Source: UBA6183 sp046314755
Lineage (GTDB): Bacteria; Bacteroidota; Bacteroidia; UKL13-3
Length of the DNA stretch: 39,699 nt
Direction: 5' to 3'
NCBI GenBank assembly: GCA_046314755.1
Contig: JBKDBG010000115.1
Coordinates: 1 to 39,699 of the forward strand
A program made the position numbers and the translations under genes. Below are positions 8,289 to 17,043 of the stretch, piece by piece. The notes under the pieces were generated by a model. It ran no database searches, had not been told where the DNA came from, and saw only the letters and a program-made list of their open reading frames with translations. The first letter of the stretch is position 1, and every line of letters starts with the position of its first letter.

Positions 8289-9611
8289 ATGGGAAATACA
8301 TCTGCCATTCAATTAAGAGAAGAAAAATTTGTATTCACCGATAAAGCAAAACGCTTATCGTTTATACTAATGGGTTTAGGCCTGCTATTAGCAGTAATTG
8401 GTTATTTTACCTATCACCCAACTGTTGAAGGATTAACTGAAGAACAATTACACCATTTGCCAATTAAACGCTTATTGGGTAGTTTATTATTTAATGCATA
8501 CTTCTTTTTCCTCATCTCTACCCTTGCTATGATTTTTATTGTAATCAGCACCTTATCAAACGCTGGTTGGTACATCGCTGTGCGTAGGGTGTTTGAAGCT
8601 ATCAGTGAATTTATGCCAATTGGCGCTATCGTAGTGTTCGTAACTGTGTTTTTAAGCTTAGTTGTTTTTCATGGTGGTATTTACCACTGGGCACACGATG
8701 GGGTAATGGAATCAGATCCATTATTAGCGAAAAAAACATGGTACTTAAATAAAGGTTTCTTCTTAGCACGCGTAGCCATATTCTCAGCTTTTTGGGTTTG
8801 GGCGGCAAGTATGATTAGAAAATACTCTCGCCTAGAAGATACGCATTCAACCGGATTAACGGATACCACGTATTTCGATAAAACTTTCCGTTTATCGGCT
8901 GCTTACATGGTTGTATTCGGTTTTACTTTTAGCATGTTTGCTTGGGATATTACCATGAGTGTTGATGCACACTGGTACTCAACAATTTTTACCGTTTATA
9001 ATTTCGCAACCGGTTGGGCAAGTGCCATGACAGTAGCTTACTTATTAACCTGGTATTTACGCGGCAACGGTTACTTACAAGGAATTGTAACCGATGAGCA
9101 CATGCATGATTTAGGTAAATGGGTATTTGCCATCTCTATGTTCTGGACTTACATGTGGACCGCTCAATTCTTATTGATTTGGTACGCAAATATTCCGGAA
9201 GAGGTTGCTTACTACAAAATACGTATGTATGGAACTTACAAATTCAGCTTCTACATCAACTTGGTATTAAACTTTGTTATTCCATTCTTCGTGTTAATGA
9301 AGAGAGGAGCAAAACGTAACGCCAATGTAGCAGCAATTGTAGGAACAGTTATTTTAATTGGTCACTGGAATGATGTGTATTTGATGGTAATGCCGGGTGC
9401 TATGAATTTAGCAACTGCCGTAACAGGTGAAAACCCAACAGGCATTATTGATGTGCCATCACAAGGTGTAGGATTAATGGAAATTGGTTTCTTAGCCTTA
9501 TTTGCCGGTTTGTTTTTATTCATCATATTGAAAGGATTAACCAAAGCAAACTTGTATCCATTAAAGCATCCATTCATTTTAGAGAGCGTAATGCACGACA
9601 CAGGTGTGTAA
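8289..9611 (+). CDS. actF: ActF, second NrfD/PsrC-like membrane subunit of alternative complex III
   Basis: This 440-residue polytopic membrane protein of about ten helices is a shorter paralogue of ActC. It has the ActF-like segments FHGGIYHWAHDG, FAWDITMSVDAHWYSTIF and FWTYMWTAQFLLIWYANIPEE. In ACIII structures ActC and ActF pack together in the membrane and ActF is thought to hold a proton path. It is the last act gene; a strong terminator follows and no actG, SCO or cytochrome oxidase gene is found downstream, unlike many Bacteroidota loci. Confidence 0.93.
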   Translation: MGNTSAIQLREEKFVFTDKAKRLSFILMGLGLLLAVIGYFTYHPTVEGLTEEQLHHLPIKRLLGSLLFNAYFFFLISTLAMIFIVISTLSNAGWYIAVRRVFEAISEFMPIGAIVVFVTVFLSLVVFHGGIYHWAHDGVMESDPLLAKKTWYLNKGFFLARVAIFSAFWVWAASMIRKYSRLEDTHSTGLTDTTYFDKTFRLSAAYMVVFGFTFSMFAWDITMSVDAHWYSTIFTVYNFATGWASAMTVAYLLTWYLRGNGYLQGIVTDEHMHDLGKWVFAISMFWTYMWTAQFLLIWYANIPEEVAYYKIRMYGTYKFSFYINLVLNFVIPFFVLMKRGAKRNANVAAIVGTVILIGHWNDVYLMVMPGAMNLATAVTGENPTGIIDVPSQGVGLMEIGFLALFAGLFLFIILKGLTKANLYPLKHPFILESVMHDTGV

Positions 9612-9633
9612 TGCATCAAAATATTCTATAAGG

Positions 9634-9668
9634 CAAAGCCATGGGAATTTCTCATGGCTTTGTTATTT
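9634..9668 (+). terminator. Rho-independent terminator of the act operon
   Basis: CAAAGCCATG (9634-9643) and CATGGCTTTG (9653-9662) form a perfect 10-bp stem with a 9-base loop, followed by a T-rich tail. The next gene starts only a few bases later. Confidence 0.85.
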
Positions 9669-9675
9669 TTAAACC

Positions 9676-11025
9676 ATGCTGAAGCGTTATTCCGGCCATA
9701 TCATTTTTATCTGCATCACACTATTCACCAATTGGTTATTATGGGAAGTTGGATGTGGTATTACACCCGACTCGGCTGCTTACCTGTCAACAGCACAGTC
9801 GTTGGCTACAAACGGAAACTTTATCCAATACAATAACACGGTATTTACCAATTGGCCTATACTCTACCCTATTTTACTCAGCGCATATAAACTAATAGGT
9901 ATTGAATTGCAGCAATGGGTGTTGGTACTGAACAGCTTAGTATTGATGATCTCCTTATTCATCATCACACGAAACAATTACCAAACAACACATACGTGGC
10001 TAATGATAGGTATATGCTTAAGTTACCCGCTCATTAAATTTATGGTACATGCGTTAAGTGAGACTGTTTTTATTGCCCTATGGCTGATGTTGCTATTTGT
10101 GCTCAACAAATGGATAACAAACAAACAGAACAAGCACTTTTATCTCATCATTATTTTAGGTGCTTGCTTATGCCTGCAACGGTATGCAGGTATATTCATC
10201 GTTTTATCGGTTGGATGTTGTTTGTTCTATTACCATCAACAATTCAAAAAAGCAATTGTATTTACCGGTTTTGCATTGTTACCTGTGGTGAGCAACCTCT
10301 TCATCAACCTGCAAATTCCGCAGGAATATGGCATGATGAACCGCTTAAAAGGTGAGAATAAATTTTGGGTATTATCCAAAAACATTACCCAATTGTTTCA
10401 CCCTACGTATATTTTTATTTTATTGTTGATTTTGGCCCTAATTATTTGGTGTGCTTATCACTTAAAATCAATCAAAAACAAAACCTCATTTGTTAAAACA
10501 GCGTATTTTGTAATGCTTGTATATGCGCTAGCCAGCATAACCACCTTTAGCATAATGCCCGATGAGTTATTGCGTTATTATATGGTTTTACTTCCGGTGA
10601 TGGTTTATATTTTTATCCAACATCAACCCTTTACCATTCCACCAAAAATAATTTACGTGGTTGCGATATTGTTTGTATTAAGTGGTGTAGCTGCTTTGGT
10701 TGATATCCATAAAAACGGCCCCGGAGGCTATAATAAAACCGGTTATAAAAACGAAACACTAAAGAATTATTTAGCCGCAAACGCCAACACTTTTGCATTA
10801 AGCAACGCCCCCGATTATTTGTATGCTCTAGGAAGTTATCGAAGCAATTTTGTATCCGCTCAAAAAGAAATATTACAGCTACAATTGCAACAACACCAAG
10901 GACCCATTATTTGGGTAAAACAAGTTCGCCCGTATTTAAATCAATCGCAAATTTGGATGGAAGAACTAAATGTTTTTACCAAAAAAGATTATGGCAGCTT
11001 TATGGTTTATGAACCTTTGCGATAA
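9676..11025 (+). CDS. Polytopic membrane protein, candidate GT-C-fold glycosyltransferase
   Basis: This 449-residue protein has about ten hydrophobic helices. After the first helix comes PDSAAYLSTAQSL (D32), the acidic first-loop motif seen in PMT/ArnT-like GT-C enzymes, which use polyprenyl-phosphate sugars as donors. The rest is weakly conserved (YPILLSAYKLIG, LQRYAGIFI, MPDELLRYYMVLLPVM), as usual in this fold, and the C-terminal part is soluble. A polyprenol-phosphate-mannose synthase-like gene lies at 21023-21823, which could supply the donor; that link is inference. It follows the act terminator and overlaps folB by 19 bases tail to tail. The acceptor is unknown. Confidence 0.6.
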   Translation: MLKRYSGHIIFICITLFTNWLLWEVGCGITPDSAAYLSTAQSLATNGNFIQYNNTVFTNWPILYPILLSAYKLIGIELQQWVLVLNSLVLMISLFIITRNNYQTTHTWLMIGICLSYPLIKFMVHALSETVFIALWLMLLFVLNKWITNKQNKHFYLIIILGACLCLQRYAGIFIVLSVGCCLFYYHQQFKKAIVFTGFALLPVVSNLFINLQIPQEYGMMNRLKGENKFWVLSKNITQLFHPTYIFILLLILALIIWCAYHLKSIKNKTSFVKTAYFVMLVYALASITTFSIMPDELLRYYMVLLPVMVYIFIQHQPFTIPPKIIYVVAILFVLSGVAALVDIHKNGPGGYNKTGYKNETLKNYLAANANTFALSNAPDYLYALGSYRSNFVSAQKEILQLQLQQHQGPIIWVKQVRPYLNQSQIWMEELNVFTKKDYGSFMVYEPLR

Positions 11026-11363
11026 ACCAGGGTAACTTTTGCGCTGCCTTGCATATTCGGTATGGGAGGAGCACATTTTATCAATTGCACTTCTGCCGTT
11101 AAAATTTCAGGAAAGGCGAAAGTAATTTCATCCAAGATCAAACGTGCCACTTCTTCAATAAACGGAGTTGGCGTGTTCATATGTTTAGCAGCAATGGCAA
11201 ACAATTGCTCATAATTTACCACATCAGCAAGGGTGGTATAAGCAGGTTTTTCGGGGCTTTCTACGTGAATATTTACGATAAATTCCCCGCCCTTTTCACG
11301 CTCAAAATCATACAATCCGTGGTAGGCGTAAAACTTTACATTTTCAAGGCTTGTTATCATCAT
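11007..11363 (-). CDS. folB: Dihydroneopterin aldolase
   Basis: This 118-residue protein matches FolB from end to end. FYAYHGLYDFEREKG holds the active-site region (H15, E21), DVVNYEQL carries the conserved Tyr, FIEEVA the conserved Glu pair (70-71), and VQLIKCAPPIP the catalytic Lys (K96). It converts 7,8-dihydroneopterin to 6-hydroxymethyl-dihydropterin and glycolaldehyde in folate synthesis. No other folate gene lies nearby. The 3' end overlaps the membrane protein gene on the other strand by 19 bases. Confidence 0.92.
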   Translation of the reverse strand: MMITSLENVKFYAYHGLYDFEREKGGEFIVNIHVESPEKPAYTTLADVVNYEQLFAIAAKHMNTPTPFIEEVARLILDEITFAFPEILTAEVQLIKCAPPIPNMQGSAKVTLVYRKGS

Positions 11364-11436
11364 AAGGCATGCAAGTTACAATAAATTTATGTTGAAAATA
11401 AGGTGCAAATTCGCTTTATAATTAAGCCTTAAAGCC

Positions 11437-11444
11437 TAAATTTG
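11437..11444 (+). promoter_or_regulatory. Bacteroidota -7 element for glutaryl-CoA dehydrogenase
   Basis: TAAATTTG matches TAnnTTTG 20 bases before the ATG at 11465. No clear -33 box is visible. Confidence 0.55.
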
Positions 11445-11464
11445 CCCAACTTAAAAAAAACACT

Positions 11465-12694
11465 ATGAGCACCCAAAAAGCAGAAATGTACAGTGAGTTT
11501 CATCGTTCAAACAAACCGGATCAATACAACCACCCGGATTATTACTTAATGGACGAATTACTTACAGAGGAGCACAAACTAATCCGCAACATGGTGCGCG
11601 ATTATGTAAAAAAAGACCTTTCGCCATTTATTGAAGATATGGCTCAACAAGCCAAATTTAACTATGCCATGGTTAAACAATTGGGCGATTTGGGTTGCTT
11701 TGGACCTCAACTGCCTGCTGAATATGGTTGTGGTGGCATGGATTACATTACTTACGGTATTATGATGCAGGAATTGGAACGTTGCGATTCGGGTGTACGT
11801 TCAACCGCATCGGTACAAGGGAGTTTAGTAATGTACCCTATTTATAAATTTGGTAGCGAAGAACAAAAGCATAAATACTTACCTAAATTGGCTAAAGGTG
11901 AATGGTTAGGTTGTTTTGGATTAACTGAGCCTAACCATGGTTCAAACCCAGCCGGCATGACCACCAATTACCGCGATGCAGGCGATGGCAAACACGTGAT
12001 TTTAAACGGAGCTAAAATGTGGATTTCCAATTCACCATATGCTGATGTGGCTGTAGTGTGGGCTAAAAACGAACAAGGGAAAATTAAAGGCATTATTGTG
12101 GAGCGTGGCATGGAAGGTTTTACCACGCCTGAAACACATAACAAATGGAGCTTACGTGCAAGTGCTACCGGTGAGTTGGTATTTAATGATGTGAAAGTAC
12201 CTGTTGAAAATATTTTACCGGGTGTTGAAGGATTAAAAGGACCTTTAACCTGTTTAAATAGCGCAAGGTATGGTATTGCCTGGGGTGCCATTGGTGCGGC
12301 CATGGATTGTTACGATACGGCATTGCGTTACAGCAAAGAGCGCGAACAATTTGGTAAACCTATTGCTGCATTTCAATTGCAACAAAAAAAGTTAGCCGAA
12401 ATGCTTACCGAAATTACCAAAGCACAATTGTTAACCTGGCGTTTAGGGGTGTTAATGAATGAAGGCAGAGCAACACCGGCACAAATTAGTATGGCCAAAC
12501 GCAACAATGTGGATATGGCTTTAACCATTGCGCGCAATGCACGACAAATGTTAGGCGGTATGGGCATTACAGGTGAATACCCAATTATGCGCCACATGAT
12601 GAATTTAGAATCGGTGGTAACATACGAAGGCACACACGATATTCACTTGTTAATTACAGGTATGGATATTACCGGTGAAAATGCTTTTGCATAA
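11465..12694 (+). CDS. gcdH: Glutaryl-CoA dehydrogenase
   Basis: This 409-residue protein is an FAD-dependent acyl-CoA dehydrogenase with the glutaryl-CoA subfamily markers: GVRSTASVQGSLVMYPIY with R112 at the place of the Arg that binds the gamma-carboxylate in the human enzyme, CFGLTEPNHGSNP, SLRASATGELVF, CLNSARYGIAWGA, and VTYEGTHDIH with the catalytic base E388. It oxidises and decarboxylates glutaryl-CoA to crotonyl-CoA in lysine and tryptophan breakdown, giving electrons to an electron-transfer flavoprotein and the quinone pool. It has its own TAnnTTTG element and is followed by a hairpin, so it is probably a single-gene unit. Confidence 0.92.
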   Translation: MSTQKAEMYSEFHRSNKPDQYNHPDYYLMDELLTEEHKLIRNMVRDYVKKDLSPFIEDMAQQAKFNYAMVKQLGDLGCFGPQLPAEYGCGGMDYITYGIMMQELERCDSGVRSTASVQGSLVMYPIYKFGSEEQKHKYLPKLAKGEWLGCFGLTEPNHGSNPAGMTTNYRDAGDGKHVILNGAKMWISNSPYADVAVVWAKNEQGKIKGIIVERGMEGFTTPETHNKWSLRASATGELVFNDVKVPVENILPGVEGLKGPLTCLNSARYGIAWGAIGAAMDCYDTALRYSKEREQFGKPIAAFQLQQKKLAEMLTEITKAQLLTWRLGVLMNEGRATPAQISMAKRNNVDMALTIARNARQMLGGMGITGEYPIMRHMMNLESVVTYEGTHDIHLLITGMDITGENAFA

Positions 12695-12721
12695 AATTGA
12701 ATCGTTATTTTATAAATTAAA

Positions 12722-12747
12722 AAAGACGCATCCATGGGTGTGTCTTT
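12722..12747 (+). terminator. Hairpin after glutaryl-CoA dehydrogenase, probable weak terminator
   Basis: AAAGACGCATCC pairs with GGTGTGTCTTT (with G-U pairs) around a tiny loop. The tail is TTTAAATTGT, so the U tract is short. Confidence 0.5.
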
Positions 12748-12769
12748 AAATTGTAAAAGAATATAGACT

Positions 12770-14206
12770 ATGTATCAAATAAAATTTGGAACAGATGGAT
12801 GGCGTGGCATTATTGCTGCCGAGTTTAACGTAGAAAATGTGAAGCGAGTTGCACAAGGCACGGCTGATTATATTAAAAAGGAACACGCCAATAACTTAAG
12901 CATAGTTTTAGGGCACGATTGCCGTTTTGCAGGTGAATTATTTGCCGAATCCGTAGCACAAATCATGTGTGCCAATGGCATAAAAGTAAAATTGGCCAAA
13001 GGTTTTGTATCAACACCAATGGTTAGTTTGGGTGCCGTAAAACACGGAGCAGCCTTAGGTGTAATTATTACGGCCAGCCACAACCCACCTGCTTACAGTG
13101 GTTATAAACTTAAAGCACATTATGGCGGACCAAGCAGTCCGGCTGTGATTGATGCCGTAGAAGCAGCCATACCCAACCACTGGGTTGAAACAGCTTTAAC
13201 CCCAATGGATGAGTTGGTAAAAAACGGCATGGTAACTTATGTTGATTTAGAAACTTTATACATTGATGAAGTAAAGGCAAATTTTGATTTAGCAGCTATT
13301 AAAAACAGCGGAATGAAATTTGGTTACGATGCCATGTATGGTGCCGGACAAAATGTGATGAAAGCCTTATTTCCTGAATCGTTTTTATTGCATTGTGAGT
13401 ATAACCCAAGTTTTTACGGACAAGCTCCTGAACCTATTCATAAAAATTTAGCAGCGTTTAGTACAGCCATTAAACAACGTGGCGATATTGATTGCGGTTT
13501 AGTAACTGATGGTGATGCCGATAGAATTGGTTTGTACAACAAACGTGGCGAGTTTGTTGATTCTCACCATATTATTTTGTTGTTGGTACATTACCTGCAC
13601 AAATACAAAGGCATGAGCGGTAAAGTAATTACCACATTTAGCGCCACCTCTAAAATAACAGCCTTGGCAAAAGCGTATGGTTTAGATATTGAAATCACCA
13701 AAATTGGCTTTAAATACATTTGCGAAAAAATGGTTACCGAAAACGTGTTGGTAGGTGGCGAAGAAAGCGGAGGCATTGCCATAAAAGGATTTATTCCTGA
13801 GCGTGATGGTATTTGGATTGGTTTAACCCTTTGGGAGTTTATGGCCAAAACCGGTAAAAGTTTAGATGATTTGATTAAAGAAGTATATGATGTAGTTGGT
13901 AGTTTTGCCATGGGCCGCATTGATTTACACATTACCGAAGAAATTAAACAAAACGTTTTAGCAAATTGTAAAGCCGGCAAATACACTTCTTTCGGAAATT
14001 ACACCATTGACAAAGTAGAAGACCTAGATGGATTTAAATTTCATTTAAAAAACAACGATGTAGCAAACTCCGAAGCTTCAGCGAAGGAGTGGGTCATGAT
14101 AAGAGCAAGCGGAACTGAACCTGTGTTGCGTGTGTACAGCGAATCGTCAACACAAGAAAAAGCAGAAGCTATTTTACAAGCGTGTAAAGCAACTATTTTA
14201 AGTTAA
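12770..14206 (+). CDS. Alpha-D-phosphohexomutase (phosphoglucomutase/phosphomannomutase family)
   Basis: This 478-residue protein has all four sites of the family in order: phosphoserine loop TASHNP (S103), metal loop DGDADR (D247, D249, D251), sugar-binding GGEESGG (from G329) and phosphate-binding RASGTEP (from R445). The N-terminus FGTDGWRG is also typical. It interconverts hexose 1- and 6-phosphates; whether glucose, mannose or glucosamine cannot be read here. It may supply sugar-1-phosphates for envelope glycans. A strong bidirectional terminator separates it from the carboxyltransferase gene on the other strand. Confidence 0.9.
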   Translation: MYQIKFGTDGWRGIIAAEFNVENVKRVAQGTADYIKKEHANNLSIVLGHDCRFAGELFAESVAQIMCANGIKVKLAKGFVSTPMVSLGAVKHGAALGVIITASHNPPAYSGYKLKAHYGGPSSPAVIDAVEAAIPNHWVETALTPMDELVKNGMVTYVDLETLYIDEVKANFDLAAIKNSGMKFGYDAMYGAGQNVMKALFPESFLLHCEYNPSFYGQAPEPIHKNLAAFSTAIKQRGDIDCGLVTDGDADRIGLYNKRGEFVDSHHIILLLVHYLHKYKGMSGKVITTFSATSKITALAKAYGLDIEITKIGFKYICEKMVTENVLVGGEESGGIAIKGFIPERDGIWIGLTLWEFMAKTGKSLDDLIKEVYDVVGSFAMGRIDLHITEEIKQNVLANCKAGKYTSFGNYTIDKVEDLDGFKFHLKNNDVANSEASAKEWVMIRASGTEPVLRVYSESSTQEKAEAILQACKATILS

Positions 14207-14230
14207 GTTACACTTTAAGGATATTACATA

Positions 14231-14263
14231 AAAAAGGCTGTTGTTTTATGCAACAGCCTTTTT
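14231..14263. terminator. Bidirectional terminator between converging mutase and carboxyltransferase genes
   Basis: AAAAAGGCTGTTG (14231-14243) and CAACAGCCTTTTT (14251-14263) form a perfect 13-bp stem with A- and T-rich flanks, so it can work on both strands. Confidence 0.9.
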
Positions 14264-14270
14264 GTTTATA

Positions 14271-15890
14271 CTAAGTTCTTATCACTCCCGGACGAAATTC
14301 TTTTTGAACAGGAGCATGGTTTGCAGCTTCAATACCCATACTAATCCATTTGCGTGTATCAACAGGGTTAATAATGGCATCAACCCATAAACGAGCGGCC
14401 GCATAATACGGACTCATTTGTTTGTTGTACCTGTCGGTTATTAGTTTGAGTAAGACCGCATGTTTGGCTTCATCAATTTGTTCGCCTTTAGCCTTAAGAG
14501 AAGCCTCTTCAATTTGTAATAAGGTTTTAGCGGCTTGTTCACCACCCATTACAGCAATTTTTGCATTTGGCCAAGCCACAATCAATCGAGGATCGTAAGC
14601 TTTACCACACATGGCATAATTACCCGCACCAAAACTGTTTCCGGTAATTACGGTAAATTTAGGCACTACCGAATTGGCTTGCGCATTTACCAACTTGGCA
14701 CCATCTTTAATAATACCACCATGCTCGCTGCGGCTGCCCACCATAAAACCGGTTACATCTTGCAAAAACACCAAAGGAATTTTCTTTTGGTTGCAATTCA
14801 TAATAAAGTGTGCCGCTTTATCTGCACTATCACTGTAAATAACCCCACCAATTTGCATTTCCATAGGGTTATCGTTTGCACTTTGTTTAGGTTTTTTGGC
14901 TTTAACCACTTCCCTATTATTGGCTACAATACCTACTGCCCAACCATCAATACGGGCATAGCCGCAGGTAATGGTTTTACCAAATAATTCTTTGTAAGGA
15001 TCAAAACTACCTTCATCCACCAAACGCTCAATAATTTCCATTACATTAAATGGCTTTGCAAAATTATTTACAGCCTCATACACATTATCCATTGCTTTGG
15101 CCGGAGCCTTTGGTTCAACACGGTTAAAACCGGCTTTTTCATAATCGCCAATTTTATCCATAATGCGTTTGATGCGATCTAAACATGCGGCATCATTTTC
15201 AAATTTATAATCGGTTACACCGCTTATTTCGCAATGCGTTGAAGCGCCACCTAAAGTTTCATTGTCAATATCTTCACCAATAGCCGCCTTCACCAAATAA
15301 CTTCCTGCCAAAAATATCGAGCCTGTTTTATCTACAATCATGGCCTCATCACTCATAATAGGCAAGTAAGCTCCACCGGCTACACAACTACCCATAACGG
15401 CTGCTATTTGTGTAATGCCCATGCTACTCATCACTGCATTGTTTCTAAAAATTCTTCCGAAATGTTCTTTGTCGGGAAAAATTTCATCCTGCATAGGAAG
15501 AAACACACCTGCACTATCAACCAAATAAATAATAGGCAATTTATTTTCAATGGAAATTTCTTGTGCGCGTAAATTCTTTTTACCGGAAATAGGAAACCAA
15601 GCACCGGCTTTAACGGTAGCATCATTAGCCACCACAATACACTGTTTGCCGCTTACATAACCCATTACCACAACCACACCACCTGATGGGCAACCACCTT
15701 GCTCTTCATACATTTCATGGCCTGCAAATGCACCAATTTCTATTTGTGGTTTATCGGCATCAAGTAAATAACTTACCCTTTCACGGGCCAACATTTTGCC
15801 TTTTTCTTTTTGTTTAGCAGCTGCTTTTTTGCCGCCACCTTCATATACTTTTTCGAGGTTTTTATTGAGTTCTTCTACTAAGTGAAGCAT
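14271..15890 (-). CDS. Acyl-CoA carboxylase carboxyltransferase subunit, methylcrotonyl-CoA type
   Basis: This 539-residue crotonase-fold carboxyltransferase has family markers LARERVSYLLD, the first oxyanion region (YLVDSAGVFLPMQDEIFPD, GSCVAGGAYLPIMSDE) and the second (FLQDVTGFMVGSRSEHGGI, GNSFGAGNYAMCGKAYDPR, WPNAKIAVMGGEQAA). The GGI-and-AGNYxMCG pattern and length fit MCCase beta better than propionyl-CoA carboxylase beta, so leucine breakdown (3-methylcrotonyl-CoA to 3-methylglutaconyl-CoA) is the best guess; another acyl-CoA is possible. No biotin carboxylase or biotin carrier gene is adjacent. It is 22 bases after the barrel protein gene on the same strand and may share its transcript. 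Confidence 0.85.
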   Translation of the reverse strand: MLHLVEELNKNLEKVYEGGGKKAAAKQKEKGKMLARERVSYLLDADKPQIEIGAFAGHEMYEEQGGCPSGGVVVVMGYVSGKQCIVVANDATVKAGAWFPISGKKNLRAQEISIENKLPIIYLVDSAGVFLPMQDEIFPDKEHFGRIFRNNAVMSSMGITQIAAVMGSCVAGGAYLPIMSDEAMIVDKTGSIFLAGSYLVKAAIGEDIDNETLGGASTHCEISGVTDYKFENDAACLDRIKRIMDKIGDYEKAGFNRVEPKAPAKAMDNVYEAVNNFAKPFNVMEIIERLVDEGSFDPYKELFGKTITCGYARIDGWAVGIVANNREVVKAKKPKQSANDNPMEMQIGGVIYSDSADKAAHFIMNCNQKKIPLVFLQDVTGFMVGSRSEHGGIIKDGAKLVNAQANSVVPKFTVITGNSFGAGNYAMCGKAYDPRLIVAWPNAKIAVMGGEQAAKTLLQIEEASLKAKGEQIDEAKHAVLLKLITDRYNKQMSPYYAAARLWVDAIINPVDTRKWISMGIEAANHAPVQKEFRPGVIRT

Positions 15891-15912
15891 ATACTTTTAT
15901 TGAGGTTAATTG

Positions 15913-16962
15913 TTAGAACACGAAATTAAATGATGCCTGATAAAGTATACCTCTCATGTTACGGTTAATACCATCAAGAGGTAAAAAATAACTGGCTTTA
16001 TTATCAATTAAAACATGTTTTGTTTTTAATAATTCAACACCAAAACTAATGTTTGCATTTGGAATAAACACCGCATTTTTATCATTGTTTCGGTTTTGAA
16101 TAAATCCTCCAATTTGGTATCCGGTATATAAGTTTAAAAACTTACGTTTACCTCTTCCAAAATGACGAGGATAAAAATCTTGTCCGAAGTTAATCATAAA
16201 CAACTCATTGATTAATGTACTATCGGTGGTGTTGTTATCCATGGCTTTGTAAGCACCTAAATTAAAATAACTTTTACCCCGGGTAAACATGTATTTAATG
16301 GCAACACCTTGGTAGGCCTTAGCACTTACACCTGCCTTAGGATTTTCAATATGTAAATAGCCATATTCTAAACCCGGCATATTTATAAACGACACGCGAG
16401 AGTTATTGGGGGTACTCATTTCATCATTAATGGTAAAGCTTACTGCGCAGGTGCTACCTTCCATTCTTTCTTCAAGCTCCTTATTACTCATTTCAAACGA
16501 TGTTATTGACGACATGTTATTCATTACTTTTCTTCTCAATTCATCGGCTCTGTATGCCGGCAACAGGGAATCGGAAAGTTGATTAGCCAATAACTCATTT
16601 TCGTATTTTAAATTGGCTATTCTTCTTTTATTTTCTAGATAACTTTGTCTTAAGTTTTTCGTGTAGTAACTGTTTTGCGTAACATAACCCAAGGCAGTGG
16701 CTAATGAATCGAGAGCTGTTAATTCATTGGTTGAAATCTGAAATTCAACAAAGTTTCGGTTAATGGTGAAATCAGAACGCATAATGGTAGCGTTATGTTG
16801 TTGAAGAAATTGGTTTAGCTGTTGAACGGCCTGAGGCATTTTAGTAACATACACCGTGATGTTTTTTGTGCCTGCATTTTCTTGTGCAAAAAGTGATGGA
16901 TATAACCAATTGCTCAAAAACCATAAAGCAATTGTAACAATTTTGGGTAAGTTCATTTTCAT
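15913..16962 (-). CDS. DUF4349-like periplasmic domain fused to a predicted outer-membrane beta-barrel
   Basis: This 349-residue protein has a signal peptide ending near LFAQ. Residues about 30-180 look like a DUF4349-type domain: a pair of small alpha/beta units (TVYVTKMPQAVQQLNQFL; FVEFQISTNELTALDSLATALGYV) and then a charged helical stretch (LENKRRIANLKYENELLANQL) and EERMEGSTCAVSFTIND. The rest alternates polar and aromatic strands and ends in SFNFVF with a terminal Phe, the usual signal of an outer-membrane barrel. Function unknown. It sits 22 bases upstream of the carboxyltransferase gene and has a good TTTG-N18-TAGCTTTG promoter. Confidence 0.7.
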   Translation of the reverse strand: MKMNLPKIVTIALWFLSNWLYPSLFAQENAGTKNITVYVTKMPQAVQQLNQFLQQHNATIMRSDFTINRNFVEFQISTNELTALDSLATALGYVTQNSYYTKNLRQSYLENKRRIANLKYENELLANQLSDSLLPAYRADELRRKVMNNMSSITSFEMSNKELEERMEGSTCAVSFTINDEMSTPNNSRVSFINMPGLEYGYLHIENPKAGVSAKAYQGVAIKYMFTRGKSYFNLGAYKAMDNNTTDSTLINELFMINFGQDFYPRHFGRGKRKFLNLYTGYQIGGFIQNRNNDKNAVFIPNANISFGVELLKTKHVLIDNKASYFLPLDGINRNMRGILYQASFNFVF

Positions 16963-16970
16963 AGTCGCTT

Positions 16971-17000
16971 CAAAGCTAAGGAAATACTGTTGCTTTCAAA
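16971..17000 (-). promoter_or_regulatory. Promoter of the DUF4349-barrel gene
   Basis: On the minus strand TTTG (16997-17000), 18 bases, then TAGCTTTG (16971-16978) match the Bacteroidota -33/-7 consensus; the ATG is 8 bases further. The leader would be very short. Confidence 0.65.
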
Positions 17001-17007
17001 CATTTGA

Positions 17008-17039
17008 TTTGTGGGAATTGACATAAAACATTACTTTCG
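17008..17039 (+). promoter_or_regulatory. Promoter of the SRP RNA gene
   Basis: TTTG (17008-17011), 20 bases, then TACTTTCG (17032-17039), one mismatch from TAnnTTTG. It predicts a start a few bases downstream, agreeing with the RNA 5' end near 17044. Confidence 0.6.
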
Positions 17040-17043
17040 CAGC

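Noticed and set aside
9654..9836. A short plus-strand frame starting inside the act terminator
   Set aside because: It overlaps the start of the membrane protein gene in another frame and has no recognisable motif.
12770..14206. Calling the mutase GlmM specifically
   Set aside because: The active-site motifs fit the wider phosphohexomutase family and no glm or man neighbour decides the substrate.
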